Source: Sphagnum magellanicum (lineage: Eukaryota > Streptophyta > Sphagnopsida > Sphagnales > Sphagnaceae). From it: DNA of 64,000 nt. The notes below the pieces were generated by a model. It did no database searches. It was not told the origin of the DNA and saw nothing but the letters and a program-made list of their open reading frames with translations. Within the stretch, counting starts at the first letter, position 1. Every line of letters starts with the position of its first letter. This document shows, piece after piece, positions 1 to 14,445 of the stretch. The DNA lies in the NCBI GenBank assembly GCA_021904315.1, contig CM038908.1:23518501-23582500 (forward strand), given 5' to 3'. The translations under genes were made by a program, and so were the position numbers.

Positions 1-1080
1 TCCTATACTTTGTTGGGGGTAATGTGGTTTTTCCTGGTATTCTTTTCCAAATAAAAAGTTTCAGTAATTTTATAGAAAATTTTACTACAATAATTGAACT
101 TTCATAATTGTGGGGTTCGTTCGGGACGGGGGATACCGAGCTTTGCTTACGTACCAACCTACCTGCTTACCTACCTACCTATTTACTCAAACCTGTCGAG
201 TTACTTTACAAGTCGTTGAGTTACTTTACAAGTTGTTGAGTTACTTTACAAGTCTTGTTCGAGATCTGTTGGAATCATTATTGTCTCAAATATATATTTT
301 TTAATTTTAAAATAATTACACTACTACCTTTGGCAAGCCTAATATAGTTATTTTCAGAAATATTTAAATAATTTTCAGAAATCCATTTTTTAAAGAGAAA
401 TATGGAATATTCGAAAATATTCCATTCGTATGGAATATTCGAGAAAATTCTTAATTAATTAATTAATTAATTATTCGATTCACATGTTTTAGAATCTGCC
501 AAGGTACTACAGTAGTGTTCATAAATCTTCGGTTCCGGACGAAACCCCACCCCCCCTTCCTCAATCCCTTTAAATTTATTTTTTTTTTTTTTTTTTTTTT
601 CATAAAGTATCATCAGGAGTGTTTCCGTGCATTTCAGGAGGGCATGCGAACAAGCACAATCCGTCTGTCCGTCGCAAACGGCAAGGCATTTTTTTTTAAA
701 TGAAATTCGCACTTTGACAAGAATTTCGCTTTTCAAATACATCCGATCCATTTTCGTTTCCCCCCCCCCCCCCGGTAAATAACACCGGAGGAAAAGAAAG
801 GGGTGGTAGGTATTCTTTCCGGACACTACTTGGGGTTTACCCTACCTACACGGTTAATTTTTAAAAAGCAGAATCTGTGAACAAAATTATTGCTTGTTGA
901 ATGATATTCTTCCACTTGGTGATGATGGATGAACAAATTATGGCTTCATCAACTTAGTTTGAAAGGACCAGATTTTCCAGTCGAAGTGGACAAAAGGACT
1001 ATTTGACCATGTAGTTTAGTATTAAGGAAATAATAATAATAGGGCCTTAAATACCATTTTGGAAGGGTACCTATTTTAGT
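1..1080. other. AT-rich non-coding sequence with homopolymers
   Basis: No gene is supported here. The stretch has short direct repeats near 190-260 (a GAGTTACTTTACAAGT word three times), a run of about 24 T near 577-600, a run of 14 C near 760-773 and an AATT-rich block near 452-470. ORFs crossing it are low-complexity translations of these runs. Confidence 0.6.
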
Positions 1081-1100
1081 CCCACTTTGAAGTTTCGACT

Positions 1101-1385
1101 ATGGAATGGTCAAGCCCGTCCCATTTCTATGTGAGTCGCTTAAGGTGAAGCTCGGCTATGCACCCCAACATAATTAATTAGTTCATGGGTGCGCTCACAC
1201 TTAAGGTGAAGCCGAGTGATGCACTCAACATAATTAATTAGTTCATGGGTGTGTGCTCACACTTAGGGTGAAGCCGGACAACACACCCCAACATAATTAA
1301 TTAATTCATAGGTGCGCTCATGCTAAGGGCGAAGCTAAATGACACACCCAACATAATGAATTAGTTCATGGGTGCATTCACACTT
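1101..1385. repeat. Four-copy tandem repeat of about 60 bp with an element-like left end
   Basis: Four imperfect copies of a unit of about 60 bp follow one another. Each contains a GTGAAGC-like word, a CACCCAACATAAT-like word, then AATTAGTTCATGG. The block begins with ATGGAATGGTCAAGCCC, which matches the ends of the foldback element at 38123-38235. CACCCAACATAAT is also shared with that element. The array therefore looks like an internally expanded, one-ended relative of the same family. Confidence 0.75.
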
Positions 1386-4300
1386 TTTTTTTCCCCCATT
1401 TTTCTTTTTTTTTGGGGGGGAAGGGGCCATGTTGATTGGCCCCATCACCAAAAAAAATAAAAAAATAAAAAAATTGGAACATTGCACACTCCCCAATAGA
1501 AGCACCTCTTTGAACCACCCCAATTGCAAAATAGAAACAAATGTGTTCCCCATGGCCCACCCTTTTCAGTTTATATACATGAGAGTTGAATTTTGGGCAA
1601 ACCATGTGGAAGAAAAGGGAGGTGCTATTGGGAACTACTTGGGGAACCCTTTGGGAACTTCATGGGAACATGATTGGAACAAGGGGGGAAAAATTTTAAA
1701 AAGCAAAAATCAATTTCCCCAAACTAGACCCCTCAAGAGTCCATGTTGAGTCTTCCATTTACAAAGTCTATTTGTTAATTATAGCCTCCTTAAAATGTAA
1801 ACAAGCAAGGACTTTTAATAGTGGATCCCACAAACCTAGTTTAAAGCAAAAGCTCATGTTACTTAAATATAAGTCAAAATGGAATCTAGGGTTTGGGGAC
1901 TTGGGCCATGGATGGTGAGTTTTAATGAGTTTTAATGGGGCTAACTTGCTCATTAACAATGCTTTACTTACAAAGTGTTACATCTATGTAGTAGGTATTG
2001 GGTAGGTAGTGGTGAGTTAAATTGCTTGTAGATATGAATTTTCTAAAAAATACCCAATTTTTTTGGGTGCAAATTTTTCCAAAATTAGAAAATGAAATTT
2101 TTTGTCACAATATTTCCTTTTTTTTAAATCCACAAATTTCTATTTTTTAAAATTTGTCACATTTGGATTCTAATTTTAGTTTGGTAGCATTTTTGAACTA
2201 GTTGATTTTACTACTTAGACAAGTTCTAAGAACCTAACATCATTTAATGCTAAGTCCTTCTTTGAATGCTAGCCAATGATGCAACATCAAAAAATTGAAT
2301 ATATATATCACTAGATCGAAACCTTAATGAAATTTTACAAATTTTGCTAGGGAGAATGTAGCAACATTAGTTATGCATTTCAAAACTTTCCATAGGAAAT
2401 CTTGAATTGTATTTCCAAGAATCTACAAGCCCACATTTTCTCTCTAGCAATGTTTTAAATACAATGCATGGACTTTGGAGTTTATTAAAGTTATGCATAA
2501 AGTCCAACAAACTAGGCATCAAAACATCAACCAAAATGCCCAAGGTGGCATGCAAATTTAACACATGAGATGTAAACTTGTTTTTGTGTTGTAAACAAGT
2601 TTGGTTTCAAGTTGGATTCGTTTATGGATAGCATGTTCATTCTTGAGCTTTGCAAGAGCTCCAAGTACATTCTAACTCATTAAGAAATGTTGCAACATCT
2701 CTCCAAGGAACTTTCTTTCTAATGAAAAGAGAAATTGTTCTTGCAAAGTTTATGTTGCTTACACAAAGCCTTGGATTTTTCAACAAGCGAGGAAAGGTTT
2801 TTGGTAAGATCTTTTTTTTCAAGTTTTTCTCTTTCTTTGTTCATTTTTTCAATGAAGACTTGGCCAATTTGTTGGAGTAAGAGAGAACCTTATTGATTTC
2901 ACCATAGTTTTCTATTTTTGTCCCTTATGTGGGTGGCTTTTAAGGGTTCAAAATTCAACATGAACATGAGATGGCAAAGGAAAAGTTAAGACATGATTTT
3001 TTGAAGATAATTTTATTATGCACAAATTGAAAAAAACTCATTACATATTTTTCTAGAATTTATGTAATTGTAAATTGACATCCAACATATGGTTCGTCTA
3101 TTTAAATCATTGAAAAATTAGATATGAAAACATGATTATGAAAGCCTGAAAGGTCATTTCTTCTTAAGGGAAATGAACGGGGCATGTCAAATAATGCATA
3201 AAACACTAAGGGTTATTTCAACTTTGTGGGAAAATAATTTAGTGTGTGAACAATCATGAAATTTTCTTGTTTAATAGTCCAAAATTTCCCACATCTTTAT
3301 TAATCAATCTTTTGTTCTACTTAACATGATTCTAAGTTTTTTAAGTAGAATTAGTGATAATATTTAATTTCATTTTAAGGACATAAATTTATCCTTTATA
3401 TTTAATTTCATACCCTATGCTTAACTAACTAGAACCCTTCACAACCTTGTTTATATTTTTATTTTTATTTCAAGACATGTGTGATTATCCTTTATCCCTA
3501 ATTTCACATCTTGTACCAAAATTGGTCAAATACCCTAGACAACTTAATTCCATGTCCTAAATTGTATGCCACATATATCTTAAGCATGTGACCATGGCCA
3601 TCATATCCATACCTTGGGAAATTTTGCCTTTTTTTTTTGGAGTCCATTTTTTATAAAATTAAATTGTATTTAAATTTATTGTCGAGGCATCAAATTATCT
3701 TTTATCTTTGATTTCATACCTCATACCTTCACCAATCATATATCTTAAACAACATTGTTTATCTAACATTAATTTCAATGCATGAAATTATATTTTACGC
3801 CTAATTTCATGCCTTGGACCTAATCAATAATATGTTTTACACAACCTCATTCCATATCCTAACTCATATATCATATATCTTATATATATATTTGACCATG
3901 ATCTTGAACAAAAAATTTATCAAAAATAAAAATCAAAGAAATTAAAAAATGATAAAATCCCCATAATAGCTCAAAGCTTAAAGGACTAATGAACAACAAT
4001 ATAATGGCAATCCATGTGAAAAAAATTTAAATCTCATGATTGATTTTGTTAATATTTTTTTGGGGATATTCACCTATGTGTGGATACTTAAAACACGACC
4101 CCTTGGCAAAAACTAGTAAATTAAGTGTGTATCACCATTTTTGGCTACAAAACCAAAATAGTTGGATAAGTGCTAATAATACCAAAAAAAAAAATCATGT
4201 TGATCCAACTCCCTTTGAATTCGACTATTAGAACTTCCACCAATAATATGGTTATTAGAATTCTACAATCACCTTGTGTTGGATTGGTTTTGAAGTTTAA

Positions 4301-7300
4301 CAATTAGTTAATTTGATAAAATTTTGTTCTTGTATATAAATATAATTCATTTTTTTTTCTAGATTAACTATGATGCCATTACAACATGATTTTTTTTAAT
4401 ATGAACAAATTAAAATATGGATAAACCACAACATGCACAAATTTGATTTTAAACTTATATATATCATATATCGAACATTTAATCCTCGATAAAAAAATAA
4501 TAATTAACTTTACATGATACTCCACACTTCACCAAAAACATGGACCTACGACTACATCTAAATAACTAAATTTGTGGTCATATATATGTGACATAGATGA
4601 CTATGACTCCATAATCAATCAAGACCAATTATTTTTACCACAACATATATGACTACAGGGACATGTGAGATGACTATAAAGTTTGGAGATGGGTTTGTTT
4701 GCATTAATTTGTCCAAATTTTGAACAAACCTAACATGTTAAACTATTTTTTTGATTTTGATTTTATAAAGAGGGTCAATATTACATGTCCTTGAGCTATA
4801 GTTTTTATATTTTTATATTTAAATGTGCTTGGAGTTTTCAAAAAATCGTTCATTTTTGTAATTATAAACTCTCATTTTTTTAATTTAATTTATTTCAATC
4901 AATTGGTGTTAATATGATTAATTCTCAAAATACTTTAGCCATTTGGTTTCAATCATGATTACACATGAATAACCTTAATCAACATGTAGTCCCAATGATG
5001 ACTAAAAGAGGGTGTTTAGTTGAAGTTTTAACATATGGTCAATATGAATGCTAAATTAAAAATATTTTACAATGTGTATGATCTACAAAATTCATTCCCA
5101 TGGGAACATACATTACACACATAAGTGTTTATGAAATTTACATATCAACATGGCAATCATTAATTATAAGCCCTAATTGAACCACATGTAGATCATAATT
5201 AATGTATCATATCTAACCTTGATAACCAATCCAAAAACAGTTTTTGTGTAAAAATACTAGTGAAATTACATTGTTTCATTTCATCTTCCCTGTTAACTTA
5301 CATGTTTGCATATGTATTGCAGAAATATGATACATATTTTCATGTGGTATTTATGTTATTGTTTATGCAATCCATATAACATTAAAATTCCAACCTCAAT
5401 ATTCAAAATATATGAAGTTACAAGTGATTGTGCATACTAGGGAATATTTATCATATCAATTTCCCATACCATACCCAAAAAAACTAATTTAAATTGTAAT
5501 CAAATTAAAAATCATTTCCCATTGATCTTTCATTTAACATTACTTTGCTAACCTTCCAAAAAATAAAGATAAAATTTTAATATCTAAATTTTCATGCAAT
5601 TAAAATACAAAACTTGTGTAAAACTTTTAAATAATACAAGTAAATTACCTTGAATAGAATCAAGAAAATACCCAAATTCAATATATATATGAAATGTATG
5701 GCATGAAGTTTTAGTAATATATAAGATTAAATCTCATTTCATTTTATTGCCCTTGAATTTTGTGAAATCCATATTACATTTCAATTGGTTTTTTTCAAAG
5801 ACTTGAAAGGCATGAGTCATTAATAATGGAACAATATTTAAATCACATTTAATTTCAATGATAATATTATTTGCTAGTAACAAAGTAGTTGACATATTAA
5901 TTATTTGTGTCTTCCAATGGTTTCATTCATTAAATTATGTATCAATATCTTCATGACCCAAGGGTTAGTATTTGAATATGTGTATGTGTAATAGAATATG
6001 TGTGTGATGATTAAAAGCTCAAAGGTTTAAGGTTGAATAATTAATGGCAAGAAAAAAGATTAAGGTCTAGTATCTGCAATTACAAAAGATCACATGCTTG
6101 TGACATATATTACAATGAGTATTGGAATAAAGGTCCAAGGTCAACTTGTATTGAAAGGGGTGACTTTACTAAAGGTTTAATTTGCTTAGGCCAATGGCAC
6201 AAAGGCCCATCACAAATGTTTTAGGCCAAAAATTAGGAATAATCTTTACACAAAAAAATAAAATCATAGGTTCCTACTAATTAAACACGAATGTCATGCA
6301 TTCCAAATACATGTTAACCATGTATAAATGGGATGAAGCATTTCCACTTGCAATAAAATCAAGTATCTTACTTATATGTGTGTTAATGGGAAAAAATTGC
6401 CCTATGTTAGTTAAAACACCATGGGTGTTAGGAAACAGTGGTATTGTCATTGGATGGTAATTATCATTAGATGGCAAAATAATCTCAAAAGAATTTTAAA
6501 GTGAAAGTGTTTTGTGATGGTAATACCATCAATATATCGAACTACCTTCTTAGGACAAAATAATCAGAAGTTAATTATGGGAGGAATTTTAATAAAATTA
6601 AAATTAATTATTAAAAATAATATCTTAGTCTAGTTCACTTAGAAGGGCATCCTACTAACTATTTAATCACTAGTAGTAAATATCTTACTTACGATTTTCT
6701 ATTTATTAGGGGGTGAAGCCATCTAGGTAAATTAATCTAAATGAATAAGGGATGGAAGGATTTTGTTTAATTAGGATGTTTGGAAGGGATTAGAATAAAG
6801 AGATCTAGAAAGATAAGAAAATATTGGAAGGTAAGGAGTCAACCTTTGTGTGGTGAATATGCGTTAACCTAATTTTTCAGTATATAGTGACTAATTAAAA
6901 CCAATTGGTAATTAGTGAAGCACTATAACCCCAAAACTATTTTAGTTTTTGGATAACAAGTTTTAAGTTAACCAATTTGTTATATGAACTCGTAACCGAT
7001 TTGTTGTAGTAACTAGTGTTAACGTAATAGGTTGATTTAAACTTGTGATTTATAAGTTTGTTACTTTGATTTTGAAGTTTATATTGGCTAGTGATTGTTT
7101 AAGTTGAAACAACATTAGGAGTTGGTATAAATAGGAAGACTTATAGTTATATCAAGAAACATTTTGATTTTTGTAACTCTTGGAGAGTTTTTGAATTCTA
7201 AACCAATTTACTTTTATTATCTTTGAAGCTTTTCATTTTTGTTTTCTTTGGAATGCCAAATATAGAATAGTTTTGTTCTTGACAAATAAACAAGAGACTT

Positions 7301-10300
7301 CAATGCTTCTTGTGTTTTAATATTTTAGATTTGGATAAATAAACCATACATGTTAATATTTTCAATAAACTATAATTGGAAAATGGAAGAGAGCATGTAC
7401 AATTAAAGGGAATATAAAACACCTTTAACAAAATGTTTATTGGGTTATTTATTTATCCTTTGAGGAGAAGGATTGTGCATATCATTCGTTTCTACGATTT
7501 TAAATTGGATGTGGTTAGGAGAGTTCTTTAAGGGAAAAAGTGTGTGTGTGTGTGTGTGCGTGTGAGGGGAAAAAAAGAACATGGAAAAATATTATACTTG
7601 GTGTTATGTAATGAAAAATAGTTGAAGGTTATCAAGTGCATTATTTCTTCTTGTTTGTATTGACCTCTAAGAAGGTAGGAAAAATAGTTTTTTCTTAGTT
7701 GATATAGATTATTAGTTTCTTAGTTTGGTTCTTATTTCTTTTACAATGAAACCACTTCTTGTACTTGCTACTAGAGTATGAAGGTAGATTTGTTGCAGAA
7801 GGATAATTGCCACTAGAAGGTAGTAACAAGAAGGTAGTTATTGTGTTGAGGTTTGTAGAAGGTAAAAAACTATTAAAAATAGTAGGTAGCAACTACAAAG
7901 GGTTTGCAAGTGTTATAGACTATAGGAAGTAGTTATAAAAGGTCTATATATGGTAGCTTGTAACTATAGGTGGTTTATAGGCACACTCGTTCTTCTTTTA
8001 AGTTTATTGAAAAAAGTTGTTGTTGTAGGACAATAGCCCCAACATGATGGTAGGCAAATAGGAAAAAAGTCCTACTTTCATGTCTTTTCATCTTTTTCTT
8101 ATTCCTTTATTTATTTGGCAACCTTTTCCCTGTATGGTAACTAGGTTGCTGAATTCCACAATTTAACAACCTAACCTAGCCAAATATCTATTAACCTAAC
8201 TTACTACTAGCTATTAATTAACCTAGCCTATTAACTAACCTATCCTATGTGGCACCTGGGCTTAAACCACCTAAGCCATGTGGCACTTAGTTATAAACTT
8301 ATACAAACATAAACCATGCCATATGGCACATAAACCATGCCTTGACCATGACCTTGACCATGCCACTTGGCAATTAATTTAAACTAACTTAGATTTAAAC
8401 CAAATTAGACTAAAAATAGCTTATGTGGCATGTATAGGTTATGCATGTGGCTAAGGCATGTGGCAATTAAGCCATAACCACATAGGTCACAATATGGCAC
8501 CTAGGCCTAATCCTAGGAGACATGGTATTAAAGCTAAGTTTACACCTAAGTCATGTGGTATATATATATATACATCATAAATTAGGTTATTTATGAAATC
8601 ACCTAATCACTTTAAACAGGCATGACTTGTAACATAATTAAAAAAAAACAAAACATTCTTGCAAAGTTGATATGAAGTTGTGATAAAAAGGGAAAAGATA
8701 GTCACACCAAAGTTGGGCACAAGTTGCAAATTTGTGCATAACATTATATCCAAAGTTCCAAACTTGTGCACAATGTTTCATCCAACACTAATCTTGGATT
8801 ACCAAAGTAATCAAACTATTGACTTGTTATGATGCCATGTCACTTGGGAAACATGAGATTTGATGATGTCATAATGCCAAGTTGACCTTTCAACTAAATT
8901 CCAACTTAGAAGTAACTTGATGCTAATAATACTTTGGAGACCTTGCCCCTCAATCAAAGATTATTTTCAACTTTCCACAAATTGGTAGGTAGGTGGATTT
9001 ATTTGGCAATCAATATTAAATAATTTCAATATAAAAAACTCCTAGTTGTAACTTAATTGAAAATGACATGTAGTCAAAAAAAAATTGTTAAAAAATGGGG
9101 GTTTTCTTCTACTACCACCATTAGAAGAAAAACCCCATTTTGTGATTTCAATTTGTGGTTAAAAATTAATCACAAATCATTTTAACAACTAGATTTTTCA
9201 TTAATTGCATAAGTTTAGATATACTCAACATTAATCACAAATATTGATTCAACATGACATCATCAAAATGCACATGGATGAAATATATGGTCAACCAAAT
9301 ATTCTTTCATTATTTGATTGTGTATAATTACTTATAACAAGTTATCACAATTTGTGACTACATTAAGGAACAATTACATTATCACGTGGCATAATTTTAA
9401 ATTTTCAAAAAATAAGAATAATAAATCTTCCATGTGGGTTCTAATAACTTATCATGTGGGACTTAGGTTAACCTTAGGCCTAGGGCACACGGCACCCAAG
9501 TTGAACTTAAGCCACATGGCACCTAGGGCAGCCTTAGGCCATATGGCAACCATGTTAGACCTAAGTCATAATGAAAATCTTTATATAGGTTAGAAAATTG
9601 AAATGGAAGACAAACAACATGGGATAAACATTTTAGTTACAACCTAGCTACAACCTAATTACAACCTAGGCATAACTATTATTTACTACCAATTATTTAA
9701 CTATTTACCTACATAATTATTATCGAGTTAGCTACCTAATTAACCTATTACCCATCAATCTAACTTATTACCTATTAATTAACTTAACCTGCTGTTTAAT
9801 GTAACCTATGTGGCACTTAAATTAAGCCCACATATGCCACATGACATGTAATTTAAGCCTTGGCTAAACTTTGGTTAAACATTTGTTCAACTCAAATTTC
9901 ATTAAACTTTGGCAAAACAAAAATTTGGTTAATTAAACCTTGGTTAAACTTTGACAAGTTAAAAATAATTTAAACCTTTGCTAAATTTTAACAAAACAAA
10001 AACTTAACTAAACCTTTGCTAAACTTTGGGAAAACTAAAATTTGTTTAAATTGTAGTTAATATCTAACACTAATATTGGGGTTTTCATAACCATCTCCTT
10101 TTGATAGATGTTGGTATAATTTTGAATGGAAACATAATATATCAACATTAAATACAATCACAATATATCTTAATAATACCTAAACATAGTTTTAATAAAA
10201 ATTTGATATACATGTTGTTAATAAATTCAATATACCTTTAATAACTTAAATACACATATAATAAACCTTATAACCTTAATTAATTTTTAATAATAAACCT

Positions 10301-13200
10301 TATAAATATATTTAATATAATCAAAATATGCCTTGAAAATTTGTTAAATATAATCTTAATACATTCATCAAAATATACCTTTAACATATTCATAAGAGAA
10401 CCCAGACAAATTATTTGTAATTACATTTTTGTTATTAATATAACTAATAGGATTTAATAACCTATTTGTGAATGAAATACATTTACATTTACATGGAAGG
10501 ATGAAACTTCAAATAGCCGTAATGCAATTGTAGCATAATTTTAGCATAGTCAACTAATTTTCAGAGGTGGTTAATAGTTGGAGAAAAAGATACAAATGAC
10601 ACATAATTACATGTAGTTGCAAATTGACTACTTTCAAAATATAAGATATATTATAATGCACAATAGCAAGTAACCTAATAACCATGTACCATCTTCCTAA
10701 ATAAGTAATTATGTGTAAGGTAAAGGTCTAGGACGAAGGCATTATTAAAACAAAGGACACACCCAAGGTGGGGATTGAAGCCTGAAGGTGATTCAACATT
10801 TTAGTAATGTTTTAGTCCAAGGGTTTTCACCTAACATTAAGCAATGTGTAAATTTTAAAAACCTTATTTTCTCATTTTTTTCATTAAGGAATTTCTTTAT
10901 CCATGGTGATTTTATTTTTAAATTGATTAAAATCTCATCCCAATAAAAGAAGGGGTTTTTTTGCTTGGCAAATTTTTGCAAAATTGGTAACTTAAGGAAA
11001 TATTGGGAAATATTAATTCTTGAAGTGTAAATTTGAAAAAAATGCCAAATTCTCAGAAAATAATCAATTTTGTTATGTGATAAAATTTCCAATTTTTTTG
11101 AATTTTGAGTTTTTAAATTGTAAATTTGAAAATTTTGACAAAATTTTGGAAAAATTCACCAATAAATTGAAACCACAAATTTGAAAAACCACCATTGAAT
11201 AGGAGTAATCTTTTACAATTTGCACTACAAGTTATTTAAAAAAATTATCAACATGGATGGAATGGAATAAATTCACAATTATGCTTTAGTCTTGAAAAAT
11301 GTAGAATTTTGGAAAGAGTACAACAAAACAATGAAACTTACCTATCATTTTGTTCAATGAAAAAACTTTGTCACTGAGTTTTTTTTTTTTTGGGAATATG
11401 AAAACAAGACATGTTTTTTTTTATAAAAAACACGAAATATTCTATGAAGTTTCAACTTTCATTCATCAAATGCAAAAAGGGATATGAACCATAATTAAAC
11501 AAATGTTACAAGCTCTTGAAAGAATGTGCAAGAAATAAACTTCATTGCTAAAGATACATCTAGGTATTCCCATTCTTGCTCTAGCTTTTTTAGTTCACAA
11601 AATTGCTTGGAAAAATTAAACCCAATAAAAATGAAAATATTAATTAAAAAATCTAGTACCAAAATATTTACCAAAAAAATATGCTATCAATATAAATTTA
11701 TTATGTGAAAAAAAAAACACAATATATGAACAATGAATGAAGATTAATTTAAATGTTTTTGAATATGATGTTCAAAATATTACATACACTACATACATTT
11801 TCTACACAAGTATCACAATGAGAATGGTCATAGAGTCATGCAATATAGGCAACACATTAACAAGTTGTAGTTTTGAAACCCTAAGCAAAAAAATAAATTA
11901 GACATTGAAAATTAAATCATTTAAGAACAATATTTCAAGTAAGAAAGATTTTAAAATCTCAACTAGGAATTGATGTATCAAAAAATCAATAGAAAAATGA
12001 AGATAATAATCAAATGAACTAAATAAATTGCATCATCAATCATGATGTGAACATTGTTGAATGTGGTTGGATGACTTAAGGTAAACGACTGAAGTTCATC
12101 AAAATTGAAATAACCTAAATTTAACAAACATCAAACACTTAACCAACATCTAATGGTAATCTAATGGAATGATTATGTTGGATATTATTACTTTACGCAT
12201 AAATGCACTTTAAGGTATAATTTGACGATTGGAAAGGCTTTATTTGTTGACATATTTTTTTCCAACTCCACCATTGGATTTCATGGATTAAACAAAGTTG
12301 AAATCCACCTTGGATAGTTGTGTTGGTGCCTTTTTAAGACATGATTTGTTGTTTCATTGATGATTGGTTGAACATCCATTGTAGTTTTGGAAAATCAAAT
12401 GTTGGATGGATGTGTGGGAGGTTTTTTTGAAATGCATTGTTGGATTGATGATAAATGGCAAAAAATATATTCAATGTTGATTGACTATGGTTCACCAATA
12501 GCGAATTAAATGAAATTTGTTGGTTAAATGCATGTTTGAAAATTTTCCACATCCATTTTGGTTTGGGTCATCCATTGGATTAAAAATGGAAAATATTTCA
12601 CATTGATAGTTTAAATGCAAATGATGCATGGTGCAATATTGCATTATTTGAATTGAAATTTTAGGTGAAATTAGATCTACTATTATATTGAATTGATTGA
12701 ATGGTTAAAAACATTGAATATTATTTATAGAAGTAATTGTTTCTAGCACTAAACATTTCATTTGCATTGTGAAGAAGCTTTGTGTGGTTGCAATGGAAAT
12801 ATGCTTCGTTGTTTTGCTTGCTTTCATTATTTTATTTTTAATTTTTTTGTTGTCTTGTAGTTGAAATTTTCATATGTTTTAGCAATTGGTTGTTTTGTAT
12901 TTTTTTCAATGTGAACATAATCTATAGGGTTCTTTAGTGTTTTTTTTAATATTCATTGTGATATTTGCAAATTGATTGCATGACATTTTGCTATGGCTTG
13001 TCAATTTCTTCCATTGTTGATGTTATCAACACATATTGGGTTTTAATTGTTTTGTATGTTTTATTTTTTCCTCTTGTTGATGTTTTAAACTTGTATCACA
13101 TGCAAATCAATCATGGTGTTCTCACATGAAAATCATTGGTTGTGATGATACTCACCACTAATTTTGTTATTTTTTAGTTTTTATTTGCTTTTTAATTGGT
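1386..13200. other. Gene-free AT-rich region, probably decayed repeats
   Basis: No gene is supported on either strand. A hairpin-like block near 1405-1455 (a T/G tract, GGGGCC, spacer, GGCCCC, an A tract) and a GT microsatellite near 7537-7563 are visible. The words ATGTGGCA and GGCACCTAGG recur near 8220-8560 and 9430-9860. TTAAACTTTGG-type words repeat near 9850-10050. A TATA-like TATAAATAGGAAG at about 7126 lies inside a stretch that could be an old LTR, but no primer-binding site, polypurine tract or polyprotein was found. Confidence 0.5.
9850..10050. repeat. Degenerate short-period repeat of TTAAACTTTGG-type words
   Basis: About seven imperfect copies of a word like AAACCTTGGTTAAACTTTGG are spaced 20 to 50 bases apart, some with ACAAAACAAAAA spacers. 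It looks like an old degenerate tandem array with no coding meaning. Confidence 0.5.
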
Positions 13201-13242
13201 TTGTTTTGTTTTATGTTGATCTTTGGATATTTTTGAAAATAA

Positions 13243-14445
13243 CATCATTCACATTTCTTATTTACAACTTTTAGTTTTTGGTATGCCGTTGCAACTCAAT
13301 GTTTTTTTGGTAGAGGTAGATTTAAAAATATTTCCACATATGGTGCGAAATTGGAAAAACCATTTAATGTGGAAGAACTTGCTAAAGGTTCATTACTCAA
13401 TGTTTGTTTTAAGAATATTGATATTGTTGAGTTAAAGAATATGATAGTTGATGGGCATAAGAGTAATCAACATTTAGAAGTATGGGTTGCATCGAATGTG
13501 TTCAATGCGTGAAGATGATACACAAAACTATATACATTTATGTCAATTCACAATTTTCATGAATCAAACTTTATTTGTTTGAAATTTTACTTTTTGAATT
13601 CATGTTGTAAGTGGTGAAAACGAATAAGATTTAAGTATTTTTGTACTTGTAGTTTTTAAATTTGGGGTGTGATTGAATTGAGGAATGTTATTGATTCCAA
13701 CTTTTTTTGTTTAATCTAATGAGTTTGGTATATATTCGAAATAACTTGGTCTTTTGTTTTTTTCAAAGATAATCTACATTTGTTAACATTGTATTGTGTG
13801 TTGCATATTGTTTTGTTAATTAATGTTTGTTTGATTTTGTTTGTAAGTTTTTATTTCTACAACTATTTTGGTTGGCTTTTTTGGTGTGTTGGCTTTTGAT
13901 GTTTATAGGTGTATTGTTTTTGTAATTATCTTTATAATTTTGTTTTATAGTCCAAAGGTATCAATAGGGGCTATCAAAGAATTGGAAACTTGATGTTAGC
14001 CATTGTCGTGCCAAAGATCATCGCATTGTAGTGAACTATTACATCCATGGTGGTGTTGAGACATATAATGTCAATACAACATAACTTCAATGGTTAAAAC
14101 GAAGACCTTCTCCTTTTTTTATGTATCAAACACAAAGTTTGACTTAAGTGAACAAGTTTGGTTCAACAAAACACATGTTGGCAAGAACACACTTTGTTTT
14201 CTAAATAAATGACTCACATAAAGACATCTCTATCCTCAAAGGTAAAATAATAACAAATAAAATTGGTCATAAAATTGCAATAATGAAGATGACAAAGGCA
14301 TTAGTTCCCATGGAATATGGGATAAAAGTCACAAAGGTCATCAAGACCCAAAAAACTACACAAAATAAGATATCATTTCCATTTTTTGATTTTACTTTTG
14401 ATGATTTTAAAGCTTCATCGATATTTGGCAATTATTTGTAAATAT
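13243..14445 (+). pseudogene. Decayed coding-like stretch of unknown origin
   Basis: The frame starting at 13243 stays open for 89 codons, to a TGA at 13510-13512, in very AT-rich DNA. Its composition is protein-like, with charged and aromatic residues in plausible proportion and a phrase such as AKLEKPFNVEELAKGSLLN. It has no start codon. Further short open pieces follow at about 13980-14080 and 14270-14440, in different frames and broken by stops. A T-rich tract ending in TATAG just before 13951 could be an intron end. I do not recognise a family. It may be a relic of a mobile element, a viral insertion or a lost host gene, or simply chance. Confidence 0.25.

Noticed and set aside
2367..2880. 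Short frames on both strands near 2.4-2.9 kb with some protein-like phrases
   Set aside because: Both strands are open over the same bases, no family is recognised and the frames are only about 60-75 codons.
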